A DNA stretch of 64,000 nt from Seonamhaeicola sp. (lineage in GTDB: Bacteria > Bacteroidota > Bacteroidia > Flavobacteriales > Flavobacteriaceae). Below are positions 1 through 7,866 of this stretch, in pieces. The notes beneath the pieces are model-generated. The model searched no databases and had not been told where the DNA came from. It was given only the letters and a program-made list of their open reading frames with translations. The translations under genes were made by a program, and so were the position numbers. How positions within the stretch are numbered: the first letter of the stretch is position 1; every line of letters begins with the position of its first letter. The DNA lies in contig NZ_JANQJQ010000006.1 in NCBI RefSeq assembly GCF_028281565.1, positions 158,381 through 222,380 of the forward strand, given 5' to 3'.

Positions 1-122
1 TCGTGTTTTACAATGTAAGGAATAACTGTTTCGGCAACTTCCTCAACAGCTTGTAAGAATTCCGGTTCATTCCCGTTTCGTTGTTTAACCAGGTCTAAAA
101 ACTCATTTATGATACTTTCCAT
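1..122 (-). CDS. gdhA: NADP-type glutamate dehydrogenase, N-terminal fragment
   Basis: Only the first 40 codons are inside the window; the gene runs off the left edge. The reverse strand reads MESIINEFLDLVKQR and continues to a VIPYIVKH stretch, which I recognise as the start of hexameric NADP-dependent glutamate dehydrogenases (2-oxoglutarate + NH3 to glutamate). The ATG at 122-120 is the natural start: the upstream DNA is AT-rich, non-coding and carries a -7-like box at 168-175. The divergent neighbour at 322 is a secreted-protein gene often found beside gdhA in Flavobacteriia. The identification rests on a short N-terminus, so it is likely rather than certain. Confidence 0.75.
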   Translation of the reverse strand, partial: MESIINEFLDLVKQRNGNEPEFLQAVEEVAETVIPYIVKH

Positions 123-167
123 ACACAAAAATTGTAATGATTTTAAAAAAAATATAATTTATCGGCA

Positions 168-175
168 CAAATATA
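168..175 (-). promoter_or_regulatory. -7 promoter element for gdhA
   Basis: The reverse strand reads TATATTTG, an exact match to the Bacteroidota -7 consensus TAnnTTTG, 46 bases upstream of the gdhA start. No clear TTTG -33 box lies at the usual distance. Confidence 0.5.
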
Positions 176-255
176 CGTTATCTTTAAAAATTATGCTGTT
201 TTTTTTTGAAATTCGCAATAAATATTTTTTTGATAAAAGCTTAAAATTGTTAATA

Positions 256-286
256 TTTGATTGTTAAATGAGTTTTTATATATTTG
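256..286 (+). promoter_or_regulatory. Bacteroidota-type promoter for the 322-1152 gene
   Basis: TTTG at 256-259 is followed by exactly 19 bases and then TATATTTG at 279-286. This is a textbook -33/-7 pair for the Bacteroidota housekeeping sigma factor. It lies 35 bases before the ATG at 322. Confidence 0.7.
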
Positions 287-321
287 TTCTTGAATAATGC
301 CTCAAAAAATGAAACCTTATT

Positions 322-1152
322 ATGCTTAACTTGAAACACTTAGCTTCAATTTTTTGCTTGCTTTTCCTTTGCTTTACAGCAAGTGCTCAATTAGGCTTTT
401 CTCACGAATTAGGGGTCATTGCAGGTCCTGTTCAATTTAGATCTGATTTTGGTAGCAGAAGTGATTCCAAAACAAATTTTGGAAATTCCGGTATTGGCGT
501 TGGCATAGTGCATTATATAAACTTTTCTTATAGAGCTGATTGTAATTGTTACGCTACCGATACCTATTTTAGTGATCATTTTAAACTTCGTAATGAAATA
601 TCCTGGAACAGAACCAACCTGGAACATCTGGGTGAATGGGTGCGCCCTGAACTTGTAAGCCTGCAGGCAGAGCAACTTAGAGGGCATAAAGGTGTGGCAC
701 AAAACTTTGATATTGGTACACAAATAGAGTTTTTCCCACTTAGCATTCGATCATTTCAAGGTTTTGCTTATAGGTTTGCCCCTTTTGTAAGTTTAGGAGT
801 TCATTATACCACCTTTAGGCCAAAAGCCAGTACTACTTTTGATAACCCGGACCCAAATGCTTTTGGAGATGTATTTGACAGATCGAACATTTATTCCTAT
901 TGGTTTGACAATTTTCCTCCGGGATCTGATGATTATCCCATTAATGTAGATGGTGGTACTACCTGGTCTGTGGTATCCAGTGTCGGGGTTCGTTATAAAG
1001 TAAGTAGATTCGCCGATTTAATGTTGGATTTAAGATGGCAGTACTACTTTGATGATTGGATTGACGGACTTGACCACAATTGGCGCGATTATGATAAGCA
1101 CAATGATTGGTTGGTATGGCTTAATTTTGGCTATATATACTATTTAGACTAA
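322..1152 (+). CDS. Secreted barrel-like protein (THC0290_0291-type)
   Basis: Function unknown. The 276-residue product starts with a signal peptide ending near residue 22 (CFTASAQ). The rest is rich in Gly, aromatic residues and alternating polar/hydrophobic stretches and ends in a Tyr-rich strand (YIYYLD), as in outer-membrane beta-barrels. I recognise it as the flavobacterial family often called THC0290_0291, found next to gdhA and therefore sometimes misnamed glutamate dehydrogenase. It has its own promoter at 256-286. The next gene is convergent with only 7 bases between the ends. Family recognition is from memory; the barrel is inferred from composition. Confidence 0.6.
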   Translation: MLNLKHLASIFCLLFLCFTASAQLGFSHELGVIAGPVQFRSDFGSRSDSKTNFGNSGIGVGIVHYINFSYRADCNCYATDTYFSDHFKLRNEISWNRTNLEHLGEWVRPELVSLQAEQLRGHKGVAQNFDIGTQIEFFPLSIRSFQGFAYRFAPFVSLGVHYTTFRPKASTTFDNPDPNAFGDVFDRSNIYSYWFDNFPPGSDDYPINVDGGTTWSVVSSVGVRYKVSRFADLMLDLRWQYYFDDWIDGLDHNWRDYDKHNDWLVWLNFGYIYYLD

Positions 1153-1159
1153 TATTCTC

Positions 1160-1627
1160 TTAATTGCTTTTAACTGCTTTTAGCAAGGACAATACAATCC
1201 CCAGGTGAATACCTTCGTGAAACAGTATAAACTGTAAGGCTTCCTCAATGTTTGTCAGAGTATTTCCGGTTGTTGAAACCGTATATTCCTTGAAGTCTTT
1301 GTACAGGCCGCTTTTATAATCTTCAGAAGTTTTATCAATGGTAGCCTGTAATAAGGCTTTTATTTCATTAACTTCTTCCTGGGCAATCGTTCCCTCTGGT
1401 TTTGTACCTTTCTTATATTTTTCAATTAGGTCATCATTCACAACTGTTGGCAGGCCTGATAATCTGTTTCCTAATAATTGTTCGGTAACCAGAATATGAC
1501 CAATATTCCAGATGATATTATTATTGAATCCCTCAGGGGTTTTATTTAGGTCTTCTAATGAGGTGTTCTCTAAGATTCTTTTGAAAGATTTTCGTGTATT
1601 TTGCAAAATGTCCAATGAAAAAGCCAT
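1160..1627 (-). CDS. DinB-superfamily protein
   Basis: A 155-residue protein of DinB/YfiT four-helix-bundle type. The expected metal-binding histidines are visible: His43 in the IWNIGHIL stretch of helix 2 and the FHEGIHLG pair near residues 137 and 141. Members bind a divalent metal and many act as thiol-dependent transferases or have no assigned reaction; nothing here indicates a substrate. The length is normal for the family and no signal peptide is present, so it is cytoplasmic. A TATATTTG -7 box on the minus strand at 1645-1652 lies 18 bases upstream. It is divergent from the ArsC-like gene. Confidence 0.75.
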   Translation of the reverse strand: MAFSLDILQNTRKSFKRILENTSLEDLNKTPEGFNNNIIWNIGHILVTEQLLGNRLSGLPTVVNDDLIEKYKKGTKPEGTIAQEEVNEIKALLQATIDKTSEDYKSGLYKDFKEYTVSTTGNTLTNIEEALQFILFHEGIHLGIVLSLLKAVKSN

Positions 1628-1644
1628 GGTCTTTAATTTTTGGT

Positions 1645-1684
1645 CAAATATAGTTTTTAAATGATATTATAGGTCTTATTTTTG
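1645..1684. promoter_or_regulatory. Divergent -7 elements for the DinB and ArsC-like genes
   Basis: The minus strand carries TATATTTG at 1652-1645 (toward the DinB-like gene). The plus strand carries TATTTTTG at 1677-1684, 20 bases before the ATG at 1704. Both are exact TAnnTTTG matches. The -33 boxes are weak. Confidence 0.5.
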
Positions 1685-1703
1685 TTACAAATAGTCCATG
1701 TAA

Positions 1704-2054
1704 ATGAAAAAAGTATATTACCTGAAAACTTGCAGTACCTGTATTCGAATTTTAAAGGAATTGAACCTTTCTTCGGATTTTGTTCTGCAGGATATAAAAA
1801 CGGAGCCCATTACCGTTAAACAGTTGGAGGCGATGCATGCCTTATCTGGAAGTTATGAAGCTTTATTTAGCAAACGCTCAAAGCTGTACAAGGAAATGGG
1901 CCTAAAGGACCAAAACTTGACGGAAAAAGATTTTAAGCACTATATATTAGAGCATTATACCTTTCTAAGCCGTCCGGTGTTTATAATAGATAATAACATT
2001 TTTATTGGGAACTCTAAAAAGAACGTGGAAGCTGTAAAAGCAGCTACTAGCTAG
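1704..2054 (+). CDS. ArsC/Spx-family thioredoxin-fold protein
   Basis: A 116-residue cytoplasmic protein with the ArsC/Spx layout: beta-strand, CTCSTC-like redox turn (TCSTC, Cys10 and Cys13), an Asp-Ile-Lys segment after strand two, and a RPVFIIDNNIFIG strand that fits the conserved Arg-Pro of arsenate reductases. The family includes glutaredoxin-coupled arsenate reductases and Spx regulators. No ars operon genes are adjacent, so arsenate reduction is not implied. It ends 3 bases from the convergent esterase gene, leaving no room for a dedicated terminator. Confidence 0.75.
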   Translation: MKKVYYLKTCSTCIRILKELNLSSDFVLQDIKTEPITVKQLEAMHALSGSYEALFSKRSKLYKEMGLKDQNLTEKDFKHYILEHYTFLSRPVFIIDNNIFIGNSKKNVEAVKAATS

Positions 2055-2057
2055 AAC

Positions 2058-2858
2058 CTATTTTTGTTTATTGAAAAACACCAGGGTTTTTTCAACATGT
2101 TTTATCCAGTACGACCATTCGTGTCCACCATCAAATTCTTCATAAATGTGTTCAATATTTAAATCATTGAGTTCTTTATGAAGTAGCCTGTTGGGTTCAA
2201 TAAGTTCATCTGTTACACCGCAATCAAACCTTAGTTTGGGCAATTTGTCCTGATTTAATTTAATACAATCAATAACATCCGGTAAGTCATTGTTATTGAG
2301 GTATGCTTCAAGTGGTTCTTCAACGAATAAAGCCATTTGTTCCAATTTAGTTATGGAACTATGACCGGAAATCGCTTTGAACTTTTCCGGGAATCTAGCC
2401 CCTAAGCTTAAAGCACCATAACCGCCCATAGAAAGACCACCAATACAAGTTGCGATAGAATTTTTGGCTTCCTGGATGTTTTCTTTTATAGCGGTAACCA
2501 CGTCATTGACAATCCAATGGTCAAATTTTTTTGAATGATGGGAGAAGTAAGCAGAACCATCACCCCATAAACCATCGGAAGGCATAGCAATAATAGCGGG
2601 CTCAATAGTTTTATTACTTATCAGTTTTTCCGCTGCCTTATGGGCACCGCCTTTCATGGCCCAAATCCAAGCGCTACCATAAACACCATGCAATAAGATA
2701 TAAATAGGAAGGCCATCAACGCCTTCTTCAACCTTGGGGATATATAAACAAATATCACCACGGCCCAATAGGTTAGGTGTTTTTACGGTTAAAAAACGAA
2801 GCCCTTGAGACTCAAAAGGCGCATCCGATAATTCTATGGTTCTATAGCTACCTTGCAT
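2058..2858 (-). CDS. Alpha/beta-hydrolase esterase (S-formylglutathione-hydrolase-like)
   Basis: A 266-residue cytoplasmic esterase of the PF00756 (esterase D-like) family. The nucleophile elbow is GLSMGG with Ser143, the acid is probably Asp217 (CGVTDE), and the base is His246 in GGHEW; the oxyanion region YILLHGVYGS is near residue 53. It is the last gene of the P450 operon, one base after the alcohol dehydrogenase. P450 demethylation of a methyl-sugar releases formaldehyde, so an esterase plus a class-III-like dehydrogenase suggests thiol-dependent formaldehyde oxidation. That role is inferred: the enzyme could equally be a sugar or short-chain ester hydrolase. Confidence 0.7.
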   Translation of the reverse strand: MQGSYRTIELSDAPFESQGLRFLTVKTPNLLGRGDICLYIPKVEEGVDGLPIYILLHGVYGSAWIWAMKGGAHKAAEKLISNKTIEPAIIAMPSDGLWGDGSAYFSHHSKKFDHWIVNDVVTAIKENIQEAKNSIATCIGGLSMGGYGALSLGARFPEKFKAISGHSSITKLEQMALFVEEPLEAYLNNNDLPDVIDCIKLNQDKLPKLRFDCGVTDELIEPNRLLHKELNDLNIEHIYEEFDGGHEWSYWIKHVEKTLVFFNKQK

Positions 2859-2859
2859 A

Positions 2860-3993
2860 TTAAAACACTATTACACCTTTGGCGTTTTTACCTGCTAGCA
2901 TATCGTCAAAAGCTTGTTGCAGGTTTTCTAACGGATAGGTTCTGGTAATCATTTCATCCAGCATCAATTCGCCTTTATCGAACAGGGCTTCTAACTTTGG
3001 AAAATCCATTTCTGGTCTGGCAGCACCGTATAAGGGATTGATATAAATTTTATCCCACTCAAACAAGCGCATATCGATGGTGATTTCCTCTTCGATACCA
3101 CTTACCTGAACGGCGGTTCCTGCATTACGTATCATGGCTAAAGGGGCAGCTCCTAAGGCAGGAACGGCGGTACATTCAAAAGAAAAATCGGCCCCTCTAC
3201 CGCCTGTCATTGCTTTTACTTTTTCTGAAGCCTGCATTAAGCCTTTATCTTCTCTGTCTGCAAGAATCACATCTGTAGCTCCAAATTCTTGTGCCAATTT
3301 CAAACGGTTTTCGTTGATGTCTATCGCTATGATTTTGGCAGCTCCTGAAATCCTGGCTGCTTGAATAACGTTCAGTCCAACACCCCCTGTTCCTAAGACC
3401 ACAACTGAACTACCCATGGTTACTTTTGCCGAATTGAATACCGATCCACAACCAGTCATGACACCACAACAAACGATTGAGGCAGATTCAAAAGATAGTT
3501 TTTTACTTGTTTTTTTAACGCAGGCGGAAGCACGTACTAATGAATATTCTGATAAGGTGCCAATGTTGAAAGAACGTTCAATAGGCTCGCCATTCCAAGT
3601 GGTGCCTTCTATAGCAACATGCCCGCCAGGTAGTTTGCCAGCATGATTCGCAATTACCGGTGAATTTGTCTCACAGATGTGTTGATTGCCTTCCTGACAT
3701 TGGAAGCATGTGTAACATGGTGTAGCCCAGTTTAAAATCACTTCATCACCCACTTTTACATTAGTTACTTCTGACCCTACTGCTTCAACTATGCCGGCGC
3801 CTTCATGCCCCAAAATAATAGGCATGCCCCATGTTAAAGAATCATGATCCGTATGACATAGACCAGAAGCCTTGATTTTAACCAGAACCTCATCTTTTTC
3901 AGGTTTACTTTTTACTTTGATTGTTTCTATGGTGAACTTGCCATCTCCAACTGAAATGGCAGCTTTACAGGTTATTGTATTTTCTGTACTCAT
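2860..3993 (-). CDS. Zinc-dependent alcohol dehydrogenase (class-III-like MDR)
   Basis: A 377-residue medium-chain dehydrogenase. Catalytic zinc ligands are Cys46 (SGLCHTD), His63 (LGHEGAG) and Cys176 (CGVMTG). Structural zinc cysteines are 93, 96, 99 and 107. The NAD-binding GTGGVG lies at 201-206. Overall layout resembles S-(hydroxymethyl)glutathione dehydrogenase, which oxidises the formaldehyde-thiol adduct. Dehydrogenases of this type accompany the 6-O-methyl-galactose P450 genes in Zobellia and Formosa, so a role in that pathway is well supported by context; whether formaldehyde or another alcohol is the true substrate cannot be read here. It lies 19 bases after the ferredoxin reductase gene and one base before the esterase gene. 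Confidence 0.85.
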   Translation of the reverse strand: MSTENTITCKAAISVGDGKFTIETIKVKSKPEKDEVLVKIKASGLCHTDHDSLTWGMPIILGHEGAGIVEAVGSEVTNVKVGDEVILNWATPCYTCFQCQEGNQHICETNSPVIANHAGKLPGGHVAIEGTTWNGEPIERSFNIGTLSEYSLVRASACVKKTSKKLSFESASIVCCGVMTGCGSVFNSAKVTMGSSVVVLGTGGVGLNVIQAARISGAAKIIAIDINENRLKLAQEFGATDVILADREDKGLMQASEKVKAMTGGRGADFSFECTAVPALGAAPLAMIRNAGTAVQVSGIEEEITIDMRLFEWDKIYINPLYGAARPEMDFPKLEALFDKGELMLDEMITRTYPLENLQQAFDDMLAGKNAKGVIVF

Positions 3994-4012
3994 GTAATTG
4001 TACGGTTTTATA

Positions 4013-5263
4013 TTATTCAGCTAAAAAGCTATTGGGTTTAAATGGTATAGCTAAATCCGCTAATTTGGATTTATCTAATTTTTGTCCGGATTTAATAAAT
4101 CTGGTACCTAAAACATAGGCTTTGGCAAAGTTTACCGCATCAACGGCCAGTAACTCATCATCTTTGAAGTACCATGCAGAAAAACTGTTGTCTGCTTCTT
4201 CATCTCTAATTACAATATCGTTAAAGCCATTGGATAAGCCTACCATTTGAAGTTTTACATCAAACTGATCTGACCAAAACCAGGGAATGGTATCATAAAC
4301 TACGTCTTCTCCACAAATGGCTTTAGCAGCAGCTTTTCCTTGGTCAACGGCATTTTGAACAGATTCTAAGCGTATGTTACACTTATAATGTGGATTATAA
4401 TGATAGGTACAATCCCCTATAGCGTAAATGTTCTCGTCATTGGTTCTGGCAGTTTCATCAACTTTAATACCGTTATCAATGTCTAATCCGGCTTCTGCAG
4501 CCAATTCTGTGTTTACGCGAATACCAACACCAACAACAATTAAATCGGCTTCAAATTTTGTGTCATCGTCACATATCACAAGGTTGCTATGACCATTTTG
4601 TTCTATAGAAACTACATTTTTACTGGTTATAACATCAACATCATTGTTTTGATGTAGCTTCGTGAAAAACTCAGACATCACGGGAGCAGTAACTCGAGCA
4701 AGAATACGTTCTTCACGTTCTAAAACGACAACGGAGGCTCCCAGTTTCTTGAGGGAAGCGGCCGTTTCCAAGCCGATATAACCACCACCAATGACTACCA
4801 CACGTTTTTTTCCGGAAGCATTAAATGCTTTTCTGATATTAACGGCATCTTCGGCGGTTCGCATGGGGAACAGGTTTTTGGCCGTATCAATGCCCTTAAT
4901 TGGCGGAATAAACGGTCTGGCCCCGGTGGCAATTATTAATTTATCATAAGACTGAACAGCCCCATCACTTAATGAAATGGCCTTGTCATTACGATTGATA
5001 TTTTCAACGGCTATCCCAAGTTTTAGGGTAACCTGATCTGTTTCGTAGTTTTCCCTTGGGAACAGTAAACTCTGTTCGGTGCCTGCATCGCTTGTTAAAT
5101 ACGCTTTCGATAATGGAGGGCGGTGATACGGGAATTCTTTATCGATATCATAAAGGATAATCTGGCCTTCCCAGCCTTCACGGCGAAGGTTAAAGGCAAA
5201 ATTTACACCCGCATGACTTGCCCCGATAACAACGCATACCTGACTCTTGGTTGTAGCGGACAT
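4013..5263 (-). CDS. NAD(P)H:ferredoxin reductase (putidaredoxin-reductase-like, FAD)
   Basis: A 416-residue flavoprotein. FAD-binding starts at IGASHAGVNFA near residue 13; the NAD(P)H-binding GGGYIGLETA is near 160; the second FAD contact is the YAIGDC motif near residue 286; a reductase C-terminal domain follows (about 320-410). It passes electrons from NAD(P)H to the neighbouring [2Fe-2S] ferredoxin for the P450. It lies 6 bases after the ferredoxin gene, so the two are almost certainly cotranscribed. Length and motif order are normal for class I bacterial P450 reductases. Confidence 0.9.
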   Translation of the reverse strand: MSATTKSQVCVVIGASHAGVNFAFNLRREGWEGQIILYDIDKEFPYHRPPLSKAYLTSDAGTEQSLLFPRENYETDQVTLKLGIAVENINRNDKAISLSDGAVQSYDKLIIATGARPFIPPIKGIDTAKNLFPMRTAEDAVNIRKAFNASGKKRVVVIGGGYIGLETAASLKKLGASVVVLEREERILARVTAPVMSEFFTKLHQNNDVDVITSKNVVSIEQNGHSNLVICDDDTKFEADLIVVGVGIRVNTELAAEAGLDIDNGIKVDETARTNDENIYAIGDCTYHYNPHYKCNIRLESVQNAVDQGKAAAKAICGEDVVYDTIPWFWSDQFDVKLQMVGLSNGFNDIVIRDEEADNSFSAWYFKDDELLAVDAVNFAKAYVLGTRFIKSGQKLDKSKLADLAIPFKPNSFLAE

Positions 5264-5269
5264 AATTAA

Positions 5270-5578
5270 TTATTTAGCAACGGTCAACACAAGCCCGTCC
5301 AGGGCATCGCTCACTTTTAACTGACATGATAAACGACTGTACTCACTAACGTTTTCATCAAATTCCAACATGTCATTTTCTAATTCATCCGGGGCACCTG
5401 TTACATTCCATTGATCCGGATTCACATGCACATGACATGTAGCACATGAGCAAACACCCCCACAATCGCCATCAATACCTTTGATTTTATTTTGAACTGC
5501 TAATTCCATAACAGATCCGTTAGTTCCTTCTACTGTAGTTGTTTTTCCGTCGCTGGTTTTAAATGTTATTTTTGCCAT
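5270..5578 (-). CDS. [2Fe-2S] ferredoxin (putidaredoxin/adrenodoxin type)
   Basis: A 102-residue ferredoxin. Cluster ligands follow CX5CX2C...C: Cys39, Cys45 and Cys48 in the DCGGVCSCATCHV stretch, and Cys85 in SRLSCQL. Cys43 is an extra cysteine inside the loop and is not expected to ligate the cluster. This is the vertebrate-type ferredoxin used by class I P450 systems, shuttling single electrons from the FAD reductase to the haem enzyme. It sits between its two partners: 23 bases after the P450 gene and 6 before the reductase gene. Confidence 0.9.
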   Translation of the reverse strand: MAKITFKTSDGKTTTVEGTNGSVMELAVQNKIKGIDGDCGGVCSCATCHVHVNPDQWNVTGAPDELENDMLEFDENVSEYSRLSCQLKVSDALDGLVLTVAK

Positions 5579-5601
5579 TTTTAGTGTTTTAATGTTTTAT
5601 T

Positions 5602-6762
5602 TTAAAGTTTGTTAAATTTTACCTGAATGCTATCGAACCCGACTTTACGTTCAAACTCATCAAGGTCTTCTATATTTTCCTTACAACCTAAAATTTCCAT
5701 AGATTTTACTTTTTGAGTAAGGGTAGTCAAAAGGACTTTCATGATTTGACGGGCATGGGTAGCCCCTAAACAATTATGGGTTCCAAAGCCAAATGCTACA
5801 TGCGGATTTACTTTTCGGTCCAGAACCACTTCATTAGCATTTTCAAAAACGCGTTCATCTCTGTTGGCAGCGGCCCAGCACATAGAGATTCTACTTTGTG
5901 CTTTTACGGCATGTTCGCAAACTTGAGTATCTTCTGTTACCACACGCCCCATTTGTGTCAGTGGTGAAAAGTAACGGATCAACTCTTCAATGGCGGTATT
6001 CATTATTTCCGGCTCATCACGTAAGCGTTGTAATGATGCCGGGTGGTCCGCAAAATAGGCTATAGAATTGGTAACCGCATTAATAACCGTATCCCTACCA
6101 CCTGCAAAAGTCAATACCAGAACACCTTTTACCTCTTCCTTGGTCATTTTTTTACCATGAACTTCTGAGGCCAATAGCACCGAGTATAAGTCATCCCCCG
6201 GATTGGCAATAGCTTTGTCTATTTGGGCATCTATATAATCGTATAGTATGTTGGCTTTATCGGCATCCAAAGCGGTGTCTTCACTTCTGAATACATGGGT
6301 TCCCCAGGATATCCATAACTCGGACTCCTCATAAGGGATGTTTAGTAAAAGTGTCAAAGCTCTGGATTGTAATTTTAAAGAGAATTCTTCTACAACCTCT
6401 AAGCTGCCTTTTTCTAAAGCTTCATCTACAACCCCGTTAATTATATCGGTCAATTGGGCCTGATAAGCGTCTTCCAGAGGACGCTTAAACCAAGGGTCCA
6501 ATAAGTCTCTATAACCTTTATGTTCCGGTGGGTCCACTTCAAAAGGAATTTGACGTGTCTCTCTAATGTGAACTTCAGAAGGTATTACAATACGTCCAAC
6601 TTCTTCACCACCAGATTGAAAGGTCTTCCAGTTATGTGCGCATTTACGAACATCTTTATGGCCAAGTACCATTACAACCGGGTCATTCTGATCGTTCATT
6701 TCACCAAAACCTTTACCTTCTCTGGCTTCTTTAAACGGGTCTGAAAGTGTGCTTTTTTTCAT
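5602..6762 (-). CDS. Cytochrome P450, probable 6-O-methyl-D-galactose demethylase (CYP236A-like)
   Basis: A 386-residue soluble bacterial P450. The haem-thiolate motif is FGFGTHNCLG with Cys331; the I-helix oxygen-activation motif is AGGRDT at 220-225; the K-helix ExxR is EELIR at 259-263. It heads an operon with its own ferredoxin and reductase. In marine flavobacteria this three-gene set removes the methyl group of 6-O-methyl-D-galactose from porphyran or agar, giving galactose and formaldehyde. The assignment rests on P450 motifs plus context (GH86 and GH50 within 20 kb); substrate specificity is not visible in the sequence itself. Divergent from an AraC regulator, which is the obvious local controller. 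Confidence 0.85.
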   Translation of the reverse strand: MKKSTLSDPFKEAREGKGFGEMNDQNDPVVMVLGHKDVRKCAHNWKTFQSGGEEVGRIVIPSEVHIRETRQIPFEVDPPEHKGYRDLLDPWFKRPLEDAYQAQLTDIINGVVDEALEKGSLEVVEEFSLKLQSRALTLLLNIPYEESELWISWGTHVFRSEDTALDADKANILYDYIDAQIDKAIANPGDDLYSVLLASEVHGKKMTKEEVKGVLVLTFAGGRDTVINAVTNSIAYFADHPASLQRLRDEPEIMNTAIEELIRYFSPLTQMGRVVTEDTQVCEHAVKAQSRISMCWAAANRDERVFENANEVVLDRKVNPHVAFGFGTHNCLGATHARQIMKVLLTTLTQKVKSMEILGCKENIEDLDEFERKVGFDSIQVKFNKL

Positions 6763-6967
6763 CTTTACAGTTTAGTTTTATCAATTCGGTTCGGAGTAAA
6801 TCCACTCTATGGATTCCTCATTTTTTAAAGTGTGTTTAGGGCGAACAAACTTTCAAGGATACAAATATTGCCATTAAATACATATGATAATTATCTTATT
6901 TTGCTGAATAAGTAAACTATTTTGCGTTATATTTTATATTTTGCTTAAAATTTAGGCATAATAGACT

Positions 6968-7807
6968 ATGAAACCGGTATTAGAGCAAATAAAATTAGGT
7001 GAAAAGAGATCTATTCTGGCTTTCAAATATTCGGGAGAAGATTTTGATGCGCCGTGGCATTTTCATCCGCAACATGAGCTTACTTTTATAACTAAAAGTG
7101 TAGGGACAAAATTTATTGGTGATTATGTGGGCTCTTATCAACCCGGTGAGTTGGTGTTATTACGATCTTATTTACCACATTGTTGGAAAAATTTCCAGGA
7201 GCAGGAAAAACCGGAATCCATAGTTATTCATTGGAACAAAGGTATTTATTCCAGAGTACCTGAACTTGAAGATTTGTTTAATATGTTAAAAGCGGCTTCC
7301 AGGGGCATTATCTTTTCTGCTGAAGATGTGGTACGTTTAAAACCCGGAATTGAACATTTATTGGATGTAAGAGGGCACACCTTGTATCTCAATTTATTGG
7401 AATTGCTGTTGGATCTATCCAAATGCAAATTCAAATACTTATCTCACGCTAGTTTTGAAGATGATATTCCAACAGAATACGGTAGTAGAATGTCTAAGAT
7501 CCATGATTTTATAGAAGCGAATTATCAGCGCAAAATATTTTTAAAGGAAATGGCAGATCTGGTAAATATGTCTGAACATTCATTTTCTCGCTTTTTTAGT
7601 AAGATGATGGGCAGGCCTTTTTTTACATTTTTAAACGAATACCGAATCAATATTGCCAGCAGAATGTTAATTGATACCGATTGGTCTGTTGCCCAAATTG
7701 GTTTTGCATGCGGCTATGAATCATTGCCCTTCTTTCATAAGCAGTTTAAAAAGGTAAAACATGTTACGCCTAATAAGTATAGGAGTAAACATTTGGCCAA
7801 TAGCTAA
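6968..7807 (+). CDS. AraC-family transcriptional regulator
   Basis: A 279-residue regulator. Residues about 10-90 form a cupin sensor domain (HFHPQHELTFI motif). Residues about 175-279 hold the two AraC helix-turn-helix motifs: MADLVNMSEHSFSRFFSKMMG and WSVAQIGFACGYESLPFFHKQFK patterns. The usual binding partner is a small sugar. It faces the P450 operon across 205 bases and is followed by a hairpin terminator, so it is monocistronic. Likely regulates the demethylation operon in response to a methyl-galactose or galactose signal; that is inferred from position only. Confidence 0.85.
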   Translation: MKPVLEQIKLGEKRSILAFKYSGEDFDAPWHFHPQHELTFITKSVGTKFIGDYVGSYQPGELVLLRSYLPHCWKNFQEQEKPESIVIHWNKGIYSRVPELEDLFNMLKAASRGIIFSAEDVVRLKPGIEHLLDVRGHTLYLNLLELLLDLSKCKFKYLSHASFEDDIPTEYGSRMSKIHDFIEANYQRKIFLKEMADLVNMSEHSFSRFFSKMMGRPFFTFLNEYRINIASRMLIDTDWSVAQIGFACGYESLPFFHKQFKKVKHVTPNKYRSKHLANS

Positions 7808-7808
7808 A

Positions 7809-7837
7809 AAAAAGGAAAGCGTTATACTTTCCTTTTT
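7809..7837 (+). terminator. Rho-independent terminator after the AraC gene
   Basis: An 11-base stem, AAAAAGGAAAG paired with CTTTCCTTTTT, around a 7-base loop, two bases after the regulator stop. The A and T runs on both sides would let it also stop minus-strand transcription from the SusC operon ending at 7867. Confidence 0.8.
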
Positions 7838-7866
7838 AAATCAAACTACTAAACTAACTAAATAAT

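Noticed and set aside
6763..6967. Specific promoter and operator calls between the P450 and AraC genes
   Set aside because: Only one-mismatch -7 candidates were found on either strand (for example CAAATATT near 6861), and no clear repeat that could be an AraC site; not strong enough to list.
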